Shown piece by piece: positions 42,900 to 56,120 of a stretch of DNA of 64,000 bases. The stretch is taken from assembly GCF_016920785.2 (NCBI RefSeq), contig NW_024609835.1, positions 26,361,297 through 26,425,296 of the forward strand. The letters are read 5' to 3'. Position 1 is the stretch's first letter; each line of letters begins with the position of its first letter. The notes below the pieces were generated by a model. The model was not told the DNA's origin. It was given only the letters and a program-made list of their open reading frames with translations, and ran no database searches. Origin of the DNA: Ixodes scapularis. Lineage: Eukaryota > Arthropoda > Arachnida > Ixodida > Ixodidae. Both the position numbers and the translations under genes were made by a program.

Positions 42900-45165
42900 T
42901 CTTTTGTACAATGTGTACTCCGGCTGAAAGTGTCGAGACTAGCTTACAAACCTTTGCCCTTATTGACTGTGAAGCGGAGGTTCCGCCATTCCACCTTGAT
43001 GTTCTCGAAGTTTCGACTCCCGCTGTTTCTGCTGTCGATGGAACTGGCTATCGACCGCTGGTCCTCCACCATCACTGTAAGTGAGAAAATGAACGTTTAC
43101 GTGGCTGCCGACGCAATCAAGTGGACAGTAGCTTACGTGGAGGGATCCACAAACGAACCGTGCAAACTCTGCGAATGTGGAGCCGCTTTAATGCAAACAA
43201 AACAAAACGGTAGTCAGAGCCGCCGGCATATGCGGTCTCTGGAGTCTGGAACGTGTCTTCACCTGGTGTGTTTAACGTCCTGTTACACCCACGCATCGAA
43301 ATTGGTCTTGATGTAGCAACGAATTGCGCCATAAATGCCGTTGTGTCATGCTGTCGGATGTCGCGAGCCTGGTGGTTGGCTGTAGAATTGCTGGTGAAAA
43401 AAGACGGGCGAACGCGTGGGTAGCCGTTGTCACGGCGTCCCGAGTCTCGTCTGCTTTGGTTTTCACCGACTGCCTTGCTGCAGGCTTCTGCCGCGTCCCC
43501 TCCGCTGCTGTGCTTCCACCAGGATAGCGACAGACAACACCATGATAATTTTATGACGTGATAAGAAAAAAAATGTAGGGACCATTTTTCAGGACGGGAT
43601 AGACACTCCAGTCGGAGACGCGCTACAGTGACCGTAGTACCATTAAGAGACTTAATCCCGAACATGGTGTAAGAGGAGAGAGTGTCTGAACAACGCGAGA
43701 AAGAGGGTCGAAATTCTACTCAGGCTTCGCACATTTCCAGGTGGAGCAGTATCGGGTTGGAGTTCGGCGTGGTAGCGCGCTTCGCGGCCTTGAAAACGTG
43801 TTTGCGAATAAGGACTGTTACTCGAGCTCCTGTCATGCTGCGCCGTCTGACGGCGTTTCTCAGGAATAAGAGCAAACTTTCGACACATTTGCTACGTTGC
43901 GAGTCGGCTCCCTTCGGACACCTCTCTCTTCTCCCACCCTGCTCCCGACTCAGTAGATGTGACATAACTCGAAGCCAAACTCCGGCTTACTCCTGTGAGC
44001 CCCTGTGTAGCCTCCAGGAGGCCCTTTTTCAGAACTGGCTCATTGTCGCGTAATACTGTATTCATCTATAAACAAGGTCACGCGTGAAAAAAACAAAACA
44101 AATGTTGATCGGCTAAGTCATAGCGCTAACCTTCAGTGCTCATAAAGTAAGTGAATACTAGAATTAAACAAAGTGAACGAAGGAACACTATTGAATTTAC
44201 GCTGAAATCATGGGGCTTTATTTAATTGGTTAAATGTTTAACATAAGCTTGAGTATCGTGAAAAGTTAGGGGAAGCATTCATTCATGAAGATAAGTCAAT
44301 AATTGATACGGATAATTCGATGGTACGTTTGCAACAGCAGTATAACGTCTTGAGTGAATAAAAGGAGAGAAAAAAAAAAAGACGGCACCAATTCTTCGTT
44401 GATTTTTAAATATTAAAAAAAAAATAACACTTAGATAGTTCCAGTCCTAATAAGATGTTCTACTATAAATTAATGTATATCTAGCCCTTTTTTGCATCAT
44501 TTTCAAGGCCTTGGCTGTTAATGAGCCCACAAAAAGACACTTTATTTATAAACACATTTTGCAGCGCATTGATGGATTCCGAAAAGGAAGTTCGAAGTGC
44601 CATTATTAAATGGCTAGATTCACGTTCAAATGTACCTCTTAAAAGCGTTCTAAAGAAAACTCGCCGCATGATCCATTAGGTGTCTCGAGCTTTGGTCAGG
44701 ACAGCAAGCTAACCTCTAACTCTAACGACGGTGAGTGCTCCCATTGCTTTCTAGCATGGCATCTAGCAGTTTTTACTATATCGTCGTGCTGTTTTTTTTT
44801 TTTTTTAAACTTCGTTACTTTAGAATGTTCTCCACAAAAAGTGTACTAAGAGCTCATACTTTGTGATCTAATGTTCCTTGGTTCCTAATATTTAAGATAA
44901 ATTGATAATTGTATACCCTTAGAAGTAATCATCTCTAGCTTTCTCATTATTTTTAATAAAATGCTCACGACATCATGTGAGAAGATTTAGCATAATCAGG
45001 TACGCATAAATACACGAGAAAAATCGGACCGAAACAACTCCAAGAAGTAGATGTTCCATTCTTTTAAGATGGGTGAATTCACTCAAATATTAAAACAACG
45101 GCTTTGCTGAAATCATACACTTAAATTTAAGGACCCACCAGCGGATTTAATGTCTTTTAAAATTT
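42900..45165. other. No gene recognised
   Basis: Overlapping open frames on both strands (157 codons plus, 182 codons minus, 42.8-43.7 kb) show no known domain and cannot both be genes. The remainder is AT-rich. Confidence 0.4.
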
Positions 45166-45169
45166 GAGA

Positions 45170-45497
45170 GTTATACGTGCCAAACTAACGAAGGGAATTT
45201 GGCTCTTCCCAGCCTCCACTGGGGCACGCTAGATGACCTTCGGTGGCTTGGCAGGTGTAACCCCGAATTTGTTGTTTTAATTATTTGACGGTTGCCAGCA
45301 GAGGCAGGGATGTGCCAGGACTGAGGATTAATTTTGACCACAAGGGGGTCTTCTCGGATCTTTTGCAATGCATTCGAAATCTTGGTTACACGGCACCTTC
45401 CCCGCTATAAGCCCACGTCAGATACCAGGAAGCTCAATCGGGATTCGAACCCGCAAACTAGGGAGCCGTAGGCCGGTGCTTTGCCACGGTGCCAGTA
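45170..45497 (-). mobile_element. tRNA-derived SINE (Ruka-like)
   Basis: The minus strand begins with a tRNA-like head: TGGCACCGTGGCAAAGCAC resembles an A box, and GCGGGTTCGAATCCC is a near-perfect B box about 40 bases later. These are internal RNA polymerase III promoter motifs. The body follows (CAGTCCTGGCACATCCCTGC, GGTCAAAATTAATCCTC). I recall this organisation from the tick SINE Ruka, but did not compare it directly. The tRNA fold is not intact, so it is not a functional tRNA. Confidence 0.65.
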
Positions 45498-46650
45498 AGG
45501 CGCAAATTATATTTTGAAAATGACACTGTCTTATAGTTAAAGTCCTACCCACAGAATCGTCTTCTCCCGGGAAGGAAAACCGGTTCCCAGTTAATTTATT
45601 TTCGCACTCTTCTCCTCTACCAACAGGGGCGGGTCTCTGATCTACTACCCGCAGAAAGGAGGAGGGTCTCCTTTCTCTAATAGAAAGGAAGAATGCAGGA
45701 AGAGTTTCCTTCTTTCTGGGAGGCTCGTTGTCCTTTAAAGCGAAATGTGCGAAATGCTGAGCAAATCACCACAACTAAATTAAGTGCGAGAAAAACAAGA
45801 TAAGATCGCTGGGGTTACGCCTAATGTAAAAACATTAAAGAAACAACCTACCTGAAGTTAGAAAGTTATTTTCCTGAAACTGATGCTGATTATTTGACAT
45901 TAAACCTGTAAATCGACACTGGGGCAAAACATGCTGTCTTGCGAGAACCATTTACTTTGAAACGAGATTACGGTACGCTCAACCATCATGCGACCGCGAA
46001 ACAATTTGAATCTTTCAGTCTGGAGGGGCTGGTATAGGAAGCCGCTGCGCGCCGAAGGGATACAGTTGAATTCCAGAATCACGTAATGAATTCCTGCACA
46101 AGGATCCGCTTGGGTGTCATGTACGGAGCAGTAGAACGTATTATTTATTAACGTTATAACTTTCAAAATCTTAACTTAACACTAGGGAACCAGATACTGA
46201 TTATAGAGCAAGTAGAACGTCCCGGGCAAGAGCACGCTTAAACCGCCCATACCGCAAAAAGGCTGTTTAAGTTAGCGCTCTGTCCAGTCCCATTATCCTT
46301 CCCATCTTTGCGATTGCGCTATTTTACATCACTATGCACAGAAATGCCACATGACCATATAAAATGGTTAATTCTTCATATGACTGTATATGGCCATATA
46401 CGGCATTTCTGTACATGTAGATAGTTTCTCTGTAAGTTGATTGCAAAAGCACAGTTCACGAGACAAACTAAAAAAAATAATGTCAGGTAAATATCTAAAA
46501 CAAAATCGTGAAATTTGCGTTATTATGGTTTTAGCTGCGGGTGTATTGTTTTAGAGAAAAAAGAAACGAATACATAAAGATGTATTTTTGAATATATTTA
46601 AGATCACACGTATGCAGTCTGCGGATGCGAATGAAATAGATGCCTAATTT

Positions 46651-49440
46651 CAATCAATCAATCAATCAATGTTTTTATTCGTGCCCGGGAACAACCTTGC
46701 GGTCTTGGTACAGGTGCACTGTGTTAACATGTAAGGCAGAACAGGGTATAAAGCAATAGTATACGGACAACACAAACAACGGACAAGCCCTAGAAAAATA
46801 CACTTAAAAATTATAAAAAGTAAACACAAAGTCACAACACACGATAAGCTTAATGGTACTACCGCCAACACCAATTGCTAGAAAGAAAGAAAAAAAAAAA
46901 TGCATTCAAAGTGGGGAATTTCGGCGTGAACGCCGCAAGTTAGTGCATACAGTTCAAATTTAAGTGATCGCCTTTAACGTTTTTACAAACTGCAGCGTGT
47001 TATTGTTAAATATGTCGAGTGTTTCAGAAAAAGAAGAATTATAAGTATGCCCAAGTCTGGACACAGGATCGTGGAGGTTGAGTAGACGCCTGTTGCAGAA
47101 GGACGCATTTTGCCTTGTTGTTTTTAGAGGAATTTTTAAGAGTACTCTTGACGTCAATACCGTGCAATCAGTGACGGCGTGGACAAGTTTGTATAAAAAT
47201 AAGATATCGGCAAGTTCTCTCCTACGAAGCAGGGTAGGTAGTGCCACGCTACGCTGAACAGGGACAGGGACATCAGTAGTGGTGGGCACAGTGCGCGCTG
47301 AGCAACGATGTCTATAGATGGAAAGAAACTTGTTCTGAACCCGTTCTATTTTCGAGGAATTTGTGGCACAAATTCCATTCCATACAACAGAAGCGTATTC
47401 AAGCTGTGGTCGACACAATGCACTGTAGAGTATAAGAAATGTGCAGGGGTTAATAAACTCTTTAGTGATGCGGCACGCACTCCCGAGCGTGCGTAGAGCT
47501 GCGTTCACGATGTGATCCACATGACTGGAGAAGATTAAGGTGCTGTCAAACACTACGCCAAGATCTTTGATTCTGTTGATACGTTCCAAAAGGTCTGTCT
47601 GAATAACATATGGGAATACAATGTTATGTGTCTTACGAGTGTACGACACGACTTTCGTTTTAGAGCTATTTATCTTTAGGTCATTCCCCCGGCACCATTC
47701 TTCAAAAGCATCAACATCTCTCTGTAGCAAAACACAGTCTCGGTCTTCTCGTACCTCCATAAACATCTTAATATCATCTGCGTACTGAAGAAATGAAGAG
47801 TGACGAATCACAGTCGAAACATCATTAACAAAAACTGAAAACAGAAGAGGTCCGAGAACGGAGCCCTGAGGCACACCCGTTGTCGCCTCATAAGTAGCAG
47901 AAAAATTATTATTCGAGCTAACAAAGCACTTCCGGTCACGCAAATAACTTTCGAGCAATGAAAGCAATGAGTTGTGAATATCTAGCTTTGACAGTTTAGC
48001 CAGTAACATTTCATGATTAACAATGTCAAACGCTTTACTCAAGTCAAAGTAAATCACATCAAGCTGGCCTCTGTTAGCGACGGCGTGAGCAGCGGTTGAC
48101 ATAAAACAGGCGAGATTAGTTGTGGTCGAGCGACCCGCCATAAATCCATGTTGGTTAGGGATAAGATAACGCTTGAGATTGAATGACAATATTTTGTGTA
48201 GTGCCACTTCGAGGAGCTTCGAAAATGTGCAAAGAAGAGATATAGGTCTGTAGTTCGACACATTTGTTTTTGGACCGGACTTATGCACAGGTACAACAAG
48301 TGCCGTTTTCCACATGGCGGGAAAGACCTCATTCTTTAGGCAGTTGTTAAAAATCTGTACTAGAACAGGAATAAATATGGCACTGTATGCCTTCAAGAGG
48401 ACTGACGGAATACCATCATGGCCAGAAGACAATGATGGTTTCATTTTTTTTACACACTCATGCAGTAGCTCCTCGTCAAAGAGTGCAATACAGGATGCAT
48501 TCCCAGAGACAGCTGGCGCGGCAGTAGTTGAAGGGATTGGATGATGCTTAAAAACAGACTGGAAGTGGCGTGCAAAAATTTCACAAACATCTGTCGTCGA
48601 GTTTCCCTGTGAGTCCAGCAGGGTGATCTCTCCTCTACCTTTTTTCTGGGACCGAGAGCGAACATACTTCCAGAATTCTTTGGGATTTTTAGTTAGCTGC
48701 AACTCGACGGAATCAGTGTACGCCTGACGATCACGTTTAAAAACTTCCTTGCAGAGAGACCTAAAGTGCCCAAATTCTGATTTTAATTCGGGGGTATCGT
48801 TCTTTTTAAACTTTCGATGAGCGCGCAATTTCTTATTCATTAAAGTACGTAATTCGTGCGAGAACCAGAAGGGAAACTTTGAGCCTGATGTTTTACGAAG
48901 CGGGATGAATTGATCCATTCCTTCTCGGACGATTCGAGTGAAATCGCGAACCTGTTGATCAACGTCAGAACACAGGATAATTGAGGACCAGTCGTAATTG
49001 GAGAAATGATCGTACAAACTAACATAATCTCCAGCGCAAAAATTGTGTCTATTCCCTTCAGGATGTTTCCGTGAACAACGTCTCATGCCCTGTCGGACAG
49101 GTATACTAATCTCCAAAGGGGGGTGATATCCGTCGGGGGGAACCAAGCCTGACGCACCCTCAGTTACATCTATGCAGTCAAGATCCGAGAAGCAAAGATC
49201 AAGCATGTTGCCCTGGGTGTTCGGGATACAGTTATATTGTCTTAAGTTCGTAAATGATGCGAAATTAAGCAAAAGATGAGATTTTTGAATAATATAGTAA
49301 TGTTTTGAGGACGCAGAGGCTGTTTCCCAACATATGTTGGGGACATTAAAATCGCCAAGAACCATAAATTTAAATTTTTCAAGGGCGTTGGTTGTGCGCT
49401 CAATGCCTAGTAGACATTGGCTAAAAATTAATAATTTAGT
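46651..49440 (-). mobile_element. Non-LTR retrotransposon, 5' truncated, with (CAAT)n 3' tail
   Basis: On the minus strand the element runs from a truncated 5' end near 49440 through an unbroken ORF (49365-46960) and a 290-base 3' region to a simple-repeat tail (CAAT)n at 46651-46670. Such tails mark Jockey/CR1/I-type elements that insert by target-primed reverse transcription. The 5' break falls within the endonuclease domain. Confidence 0.9.
46960..49365 (-). CDS. Non-LTR retrotransposon ORF2: endonuclease C-terminus and reverse transcriptase, 801 codons intact
   Basis: This polyprotein copies its own RNA into DNA at a nick. The frame begins in the APE-type endonuclease (LGDFNVPNICWE at residues 3-14, later DGYHPPLEI in place of the usual SDH). 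The reverse transcriptase spans about residues 355-600: LVVPVHKSG, SNYRPISLL, FDLSKAFDIVNHEML (about 442), GVPQGSVLGPLLFSVFVNDV (about 498) and the active site LQYADDIK (about 527). The tail has R.....F.YK pieces (ELADILFLYKL). No stop or frameshift lies in 2.4 kb, so insertion was recent. In-frame codons continue upstream to about 49450 without the rest of the endonuclease. There is no ORF1. Clade assignment (Jockey group) is by motif wording only. Confidence 0.95.
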   Translation of the reverse strand: MVLGDFNVPNICWETASASSKHYYIIQKSHLLLNFASFTNLRQYNCIPNTQGNMLDLCFSDLDCIDVTEGASGLVPPDGYHPPLEISIPVRQGMRRCSRKHPEGNRHNFCAGDYVSLYDHFSNYDWSSIILCSDVDQQVRDFTRIVREGMDQFIPLRKTSGSKFPFWFSHELRTLMNKKLRAHRKFKKNDTPELKSEFGHFRSLCKEVFKRDRQAYTDSVELQLTKNPKEFWKYVRSRSQKKGRGEITLLDSQGNSTTDVCEIFARHFQSVFKHHPIPSTTAAPAVSGNASCIALFDEELLHECVKKMKPSLSSGHDGIPSVLLKAYSAIFIPVLVQIFNNCLKNEVFPAMWKTALVVPVHKSGPKTNVSNYRPISLLCTFSKLLEVALHKILSFNLKRYLIPNQHGFMAGRSTTTNLACFMSTAAHAVANRGQLDVIYFDLSKAFDIVNHEMLLAKLSKLDIHNSLLSLLESYLRDRKCFVSSNNNFSATYEATTGVPQGSVLGPLLFSVFVNDVSTVIRHSSFLQYADDIKMFMEVREDRDCVLLQRDVDAFEEWCRGNDLKINSSKTKVVSYTRKTHNIVFPYVIQTDLLERINRIKDLGVVFDSTLIFSSHVDHIVNAALRTLGSACRITKEFINPCTFLILYSALCRPQLEYASVVWNGICATNSSKIERVQNKFLSIYRHRCSARTVPTTTDVPVPVQRSVALPTLLRRRELADILFLYKLVHAVTDCTVLTSRVLLKIPLKTTRQNASFCNRRLLNLHDPVSRLGHTYNSSFSETLDIFNNNTLQFVKTLKAIT

Positions 49441-49459
49441 GTGTAATTTAAATAATCAT

Positions 49460-52400
49460 TGCGTATCCGCAGCTTCCATGCGCGCCCAGGGTTTCGTATT
49501 GTGTTTATAATTAAAAAGCACACAAAATACGAAATTAATTTTCTTTTTTGTCGATTTTTCTTCTCAATTGCCGGCAGATACACGTTCTATTGTTCGGTGC
49601 TCATATTTTGTTTTATAATTTTTCCACTTTCTAAAAAAACGTTTCTTAATAAGTCATGCAGGGCCAGCCAGACAGCGCGCTAGACAAAAGTAAGCCAACG
49701 AATTAATGATGGTATAACTTCTCAACAAAAATATCTGTAAGCCAATTGAAAAGAAAGTGCCTGGTGCAAGGGGAAGAGGAAAATAGTACACACTAACCAA
49801 GAAAAAAAAACTCTAAATGCTTTTATTGCAGCAAGACGTCCTTAAGTAGGACCACGACCCGCCGAAGTCTACATTGAAAGTTAACAAAACAACAACGAAA
49901 ATATTAAAGGAACTAACAGAACTGCTAGTGGGATTCGAAATCAAGTAATTTAAACGCCAAGCTTAGTGGCAAGCGCTGATCAATTTTTTTTTTGTGTGTG
50001 TCTAATATGCAGATAGAATTTTTGGAATTTGCTGTTTGTGCAGCAAGTGATGTGCATTAATGTGCACTGCACGTCGTCGCAATTTCAGTTTACCTCGTGG
50101 GTCATGGGTCAGTCCTAAGCTCTCTCTGTTCTTTATGAATGAAGTGTTTGGAATCGAATACGGTGGTATGTTGCTAAACTATTTCGCGACCTCGGTTCCC
50201 CTTACCCCAGTTGTGAACAGCTGCTTTTCAAAACTGGTAGCTAAATAACTTTTATACGTAGACAAAATTAACTACAAAGCTTTCATAAGCTCCTGCATAT
50301 TCAGGGTGTTTTACCGAACGTTGGCTAACATTTTTCTGCCTAACGCAGGAAAAAAAATTATTTGGGCGCAGTCACCTCTAAAGGGCCAATTTAGTGAGGT
50401 ATATTGCGCTTTCTATTATTAAATATCGAATTAACTTAACTTTGTACAATTATCTTTCTTTTCGTTGCAACAACAAAAAAAAAACGTGGTTTCAATTGAA
50501 TTTTGTTGAGCCATGTTAGAAAGCCATTAAATCGGCCAATAAAAAAAGCGAAAGAGAATTGGAGCGCCTGTGAAGAGCGCGGTGGAGCGCCAAAGTTACC
50601 TCTTGTTCCAAACACCAGGGTCGCGAAAAGAACACGCAGACAATATGAAACAAAAAGACCGTGCGGGTCGCGTTGAGTACCATGCCTTTTCCGGACCCAA
50701 AATGTAAATGCACGCGCTTTGATTTTTTTATTGATTGATTTAGGGGTTTTAGATAATCCCCGTATCACATAACTGAGTGATAACCATACTTACTGCATTC
50801 CCTTCGAAACCCTCTCAATTCTAAAACATATTTATCTTCCTGCAAAACGAAGAACGTGCTCCTTCCATGGGTGGCAGACCGTTCCTCTAAAAGGCCCCTT
50901 TTCCGTTCTAATTTATTTGATTTTATATAATTAATTCACAGGCCTGAGTGCAGTGAACGGTGTCACCAACGAACACTTGTCCTTAGCATTATGTAAATTT
51001 GAGTGTCCCCCCTCCCCCCGTAAAACTTTGATAAACCTTTATTTTCAAAGCCAGACTTGTGTATTTTATTATGCGTCATTAAGTGTAAAAGTAAAAAATA
51101 AGAAAATATTTTGTTTTGGGTTTATTAATAAACAAATGTTGACCTTGTTTTCACTTGGAGGGCGGGTCATTTCATTTGTGAACTGCTACTATTTACTGAC
51201 TTGCGATCAACCCATCCTGTGCAAACTTGAAATAAAACCATCTAAAAAAGGATTGGAATGTTCTATAGCTTTTGTTTGATGCGGTTCTTAATTAATTTTA
51301 TATAGTACAAATAATATTCCTCTTTAGTCGAATGTTTATAGACCTTTGTTCTGTATTATTACGTGTTTATTTCTGGGCAATACAGACACCGGTATCAACT
51401 CAGAGATGAAGTTAAAATTTTATATAGCAAGTTTATAACAAAAAAGTTGTAGGAAACGAGGTCATTGAATAAACAGGAACGACAGGTATGTGCAGTTTAC
51501 AACAGATATTTCACACTCATCGATCTTAGTTTGTTATCGAGTGCGTCAGAACGCTCATATAACCTTCCCGCAAGTGCAATCACTTTTCCCATAATCACAT
51601 TTTGTTCAACCAAAGTGTGCGTGATATTGCCTTTATTACAATTTATGGTAAGCTTTGTACTCAAGACGCGATATGGTAAGAGGGAGGGAAGGAATGGGTA
51701 GATGTGGGGATCAGGAGTGGGTTCAACGGAATGTACTCGAGGCCTTTGTCTTTGCGAAGAAGGAGTCCATGGCACTCCCAAACCATGCTAGAGCTGGTCA
51801 TGCTAACGGTGGCAAAGGATCGTCAGCACACTCTGTCTTTGACCTTCTCTGGTCTGCCTTTTGTTTCGGCGCCGAAAGGAAGCCGTTTTTCCCGGCCATG
51901 ATTGTCATGCCGGTACGGAGTCTCCGCAGTCGCAACGCCGACCAATGGTCGTAGCCGCTTTAAATTCGAAATACCTCTTCGGCCCCGAAGGCCCGGAGGT
52001 AGGCGTAGCGCTCTAAGCGAGCGAGGTTCTTTGCCTCCAAGCCTACATCAGAGAGGTGTAGGCTTGCTTCTCGAAACGCGACTTGTCCATGTGTTTGAAA
52101 GCACATTGTTTAACAGAGTTGTTGCGTACAGGCCTTCACTCAGAAGGCAAGAACATGAGCCGTTCCAGCTACTCCAACCACCAAGGTCACGAATAAAGCT
52201 AAAAAACGCCCAAACATTTGCTTCCTCTTATTGTAAGTAATATCTTCCTCGTTGTCAACCGTATGTCAAACCGAAGCTTACGCGTTATTTTTGTGCTCTA
52301 GCCAAATGGAGGAAGTGCAGGGTTTTTATTAGGTTCGTGACGCCTCCGAGTTCGCATCGCGAATGGGCCAGGTCGTACAACCCCCGTTTCTAAGCCACAA

Positions 52401-53940
52401 AAAAAAAAAAAAAAAAATCAGCGAAAACACGTTTTAGAGAGGCGGCGCAAAATGTTTTGTACTTTGCATTAATACCACTTAGAATGAATCCCGGACATTT
52501 ATAATATATGAAACATGCCTTAGGTCTTCTCCTGCAATTGTAGTCGCAAGAAAAAAAAATATCAAGAAAAACGATTAGATTTTTTCCCCTCAACTCGCAG
52601 CCAGAACAAGCGGCCACCTGACTTGCTGATATCTTATGATATCCGGAAATTGCCAAGTTTTATAGTAAATATATAAGATGTGATACTAATTTCATCAAAA
52701 GGCGCCCCAAAATTTGTTAAGTGAAATATGAACATCAATGCGAAACTGCACTCCAAATTTCGCAAGTATGCGTGGTTGGTCGTGTCGTGAGGTCACATCA
52801 GGCATCGTAACGTCAGAATGGCGAGAGTTGACTTCTTCCCGCTTTTGATCAACATGGTTCATGGTGCTCAGAAAGATCATTCTCGAAGGACTGAGCTTTC
52901 CTAAATACAGTAAATCTTGTGTTTCGCAAAACGAGGTTGTTTTACTGAGACGGCAGCCAAGAGCTGTCGTGGCTCTCTTTGCATGATGCTACGTCAGAGC
53001 TTCCACTGTTGCCAACGAAAACGCCGTGTGTTTTGTGGGTGCAGTCTGAGCAGTTGGGTTCTGTTTAAAATTGAATTACTTGCGTGGTGGCTGATTAAAA
53101 TTTCAGATATTGTGCGGAACATATTCCTAAAAGAAATGACAAGATAATGTAGTTGTTTTCTGAAACATAAAATATTACTGCACTATCCTAAAAGTCGAAG
53201 AGTCAAAGAATGTCACTATAACTTTAGGAAGCACGAAGTGCACCTGCCATTTCGCAACTAATTTTGAGGGTATTACATAAACGGGATCTGAGCATTCAAA
53301 GCAATTAAAGTATTTATTGACTAGAAAAATACTAAATCATAAGCCGATAAGCAAGCTGTAAAGAATGCGCAACATACATACTGCTGACCGAACACCACAG
53401 AGTTGTCCACTGACGTCGGCCGAGATTGGTCTTATTTCGTGTGCTGCATGTGTAAATTGCTGTATACGTAAACAATCCGTCATGGGGATACAAATAACTG
53501 ACGCTAGTGTTTGTTTGCTTCGTGCGTTTTTATTTGTACTCGCTACTTTAATACATATGCATATGTATTAAAATTGAGACCATCATAGGTAAGGAATGGG
53601 CAAAAGGGCTATGTTCCAAGGGTGACGATGTCTGAGATTGCTGCTTTCATTTGTTTCTTCGCCTCGCAAGTTTAGGACAAATGGCATTCACCTGTACAAA
53701 CATTTAACGCAATCCTGTGTGAGGTTGTTTACTGGAAACTTGGAAGGTACGAGACGTACAAAGGTGTTTCAGCGAAGAAAAAAAAAGTGGATAAAAGTTT
53801 TACATTGCAACGGATTGCCAAATGCTCAGCCTACGCCAGAATGCAGCTGTTGCGATAAGTGCCAAATTTCAAGACTTACAGTTTTCTTAGGAAAAAAATA
53901 ATTTGTCTCACGGAGTCAGAGAGCGTCTGTTATCCTGTAA
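49460..53940. other. No gene recognised
   Basis: The stretch is AT-rich with short open frames only. At 51900-52200 a GC-richer piece has a local inverted repeat (AAGCCTACATC/GGTGTAGGCTT) and a 112-codon plus frame without a known domain. Poly-A/T runs lie near 52400-52417. A 26-bp perfect palindrome lies at 53547-53572. Confidence 0.4.
53547..53572. repeat. 26-bp perfect palindrome
   Basis: TTTAATACATATG followed directly by its reverse complement, with no spacer. Being AT-rich and short it is less striking than the other palindromes. Confidence 0.9.
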
Positions 53941-53949
53941 TTTCTCAGG

Positions 53950-55165
53950 TAATAATAATAATAATAATAATATGTTTATTTCGACATGCATATGTCTGGG
54001 AGGCTGCGGCAAAAAAAGACGCGAAGTCCTCTGACGTGGCCACCAGCCCCCATCACAGCACCCGGCACGTACCTCTAAGGATACCGAAAAAAAAAAGAAC
54101 ATCAATTACCTAATTCACATCAAAATAAGTTTACGGATGAAAACATTTGAAAAGTCACAAAGTTGAGTGAAAAAGTATAAACACTGTTACATATAATATA
54201 ATTGATCACATTTGCACATTTGAACTAATGGCACAAGTGGCAGGTGCATATTGTTCCATTGAAAGAAAATATAATTTGATCATTTTCCTAAACATCTGCA
54301 GATTGCTACAGTTGTGTATCGTTTGAACTATATTTGCGTGATTATTTAGCAAGTCAGCAATTTGATAATGAAGTGTTTGAGTACCATAGTTTGTTCTAAC
54401 GGGTTGTTTGATGTAAAAGGTGTGTCTAAGAGTGTAATAGGCAGGCTTATGAAGGTAGGCGTTGAAGAAAGAGGTCTATACCGCTTTATCTCGTCAAATA
54501 TAATGTTCGCTAATTTAATAGAAAAAATATTTCCGATGGGTAATAGCTTGTATTTTTCGAATTTGGGCGATGTATGCTGAATATAACCTAAATTATCTAT
54601 TAACCTAACGGCCTTCTTTCGTAAAAGAAAAACTTTTTCAATGTTTGTTTTTGTCGTGGTTCCCCAAACTAAAAGACAATACTGTAGGCGGGAATACACA
54701 AGAGTATATATAGTAAAGCTGCAGTTTAAGCCAGTTTGGTAACAAATGTCTGACTTTATTCAGTGTACCATTTGAACGTGATATATCACATCTAATTTTA
54801 TTTACATGGTTCGTCCAACTTAAAAACTCCTCAAACTAAACCCCAAGGAACTTATGAGCTGAAGTGTTTTCTATCGTAGAGTTTAAAAATGTAACATTCA
54901 ACTTACGCTGAACAAGTTTATTTCTGGACCTGAATATAACATATTTTGTCTTTGCTGTGTTTAACTCTAGTTGATTAGACTGCAACCACTGAGATAGCTC
55001 ATTAAGCCAGCAATTTGCACACTGTTCAATTTCATCGAGATTTGTCTCGGAAAAGAAAACGTCGGTGTCGTCCGCGTAAAGGATAGTGTCGAGATGCAGG
55101 GTAATATCGAGATGTAGCCACTATCTATAATAGCTAGACGTGACACGAACGGAGACGATTCCTTC
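53950..55165 (-). pseudogene. Second 5'-truncated non-LTR retrotransposon with (TTA)n tail
   Basis: On the minus strand, frame-shifted pieces give the RT active site LYADDTDVFFSE (about 55040-55080), then TAKTKYVIFRSRNK, and later YSRLQYCLLVWGTTTKTNIE and KVFLLRKKAVRLIDNL (54346-54699). These are the palm and thumb motifs of Jockey/CR1-like ORF2. The 3' end is marked by (TAA)n at 53950-53972 on the plus strand. Several frameshifts and stops make it inactive. Confidence 0.85.
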
Positions 55166-55169
55166 ATTT

Positions 55170-56086
55170 GTGTTCACAAGCGCTTAGTGTTGCTTCTCAT
55201 CGACGGTGACGTGTAGAGCCCCTGACCTCCATGATAATTTTTACATCGCCCTTGCCAGCTCCCCGAATGCGGGAGCCGGCGGCCATCCATGATGCGCCGG
55301 GAAAGCTGGCACGTTACGCCCAGAAGGACGCGCGCTTGGTGCTCCGTCACCGCCATTCGGCAAAGATGTTCACGAAAGCTCTGCACGGCAGAAAGGCTGC
55401 ACAACTTCGCCTCAAAATCAGATATGTTCGAACTAACCAGCTTGCGTGACGCACCACCAAGTGATCTTAACGTATACTCAACCACTTGAATGCCAATCAA
55501 CAATTAACGCCATGCAAGTTATCTCAATCTTTCGTGAAAGTTTCGAGAAATGTTTCTGGCTGCGAGCGCAGGTGCCAGCTGGCTATCTGATATATTTCTT
55601 GAATCGCTGGAAAAGCTGAGAATCAATTTATAATGTTTGGTGAGAGTTTAGGGCGAATATGGAAATGAGCTTTCCTCGTAGGCCCCCATCCCGATTCCAT
55701 TGTTTTTGCACTGCTGGCCAGTGCGCGCCTCTGATCGTTCAGAGGTGCGCTCTGGCCCTATAGCGTCGTTGAAATACTTCAGTCTAGGCCAGACACAAGC
55801 TACGACTGTGTTACCAGCGCCAACGTATTAAACGCCAAAATACTGCGCTTCGACCATGGTCTGCCCGATGTCTCAGTCTCTTCCTTTCAGTCTCTCACGT
55901 ACCGACTGAGTAAACTACAACACCGCCGGCTGGTGGAGCTGCTGGCGCACTGCGTTCCTTACCTTGTCAGAGCCAAAAGTGTACCGGTGCATCTGCTTGA
56001 TTTGTGTACGTGCTCTTGTGAATATCTGTTTGTGAACTCTCGTGTGCGTGCTTAAGGACGTATGTAAAAGGGGGAAAAGATCAAAA

Positions 56087-56120
<34 letters not shown>

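Noticed and set aside
42843..43665. 157-codon plus and 182-codon minus open frames
   Set aside because: They overlap antisense, show no recognisable domain and have no splice support.
45425..45497. Possible tRNA gene
   Set aside because: B box is good but the cloverleaf does not close, and a SINE body follows.
46651..46670. (CAAT)n as an independent microsatellite
   Set aside because: Its position at the end of the non-LTR element, repeated at 38073, shows it is the element's 3' tail.
51902..52240. 112-codon plus open frame with Arg/Pro-rich start
   Set aside because: No known domain, local inverted repeat inside, and overlapping frames in other phases.
53950..53972. Possible CRISPR-like or tandem array
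   Set aside because: It is a plain (TAA)n tail of a non-LTR element; no spaced direct repeats occur anywhere in the window.
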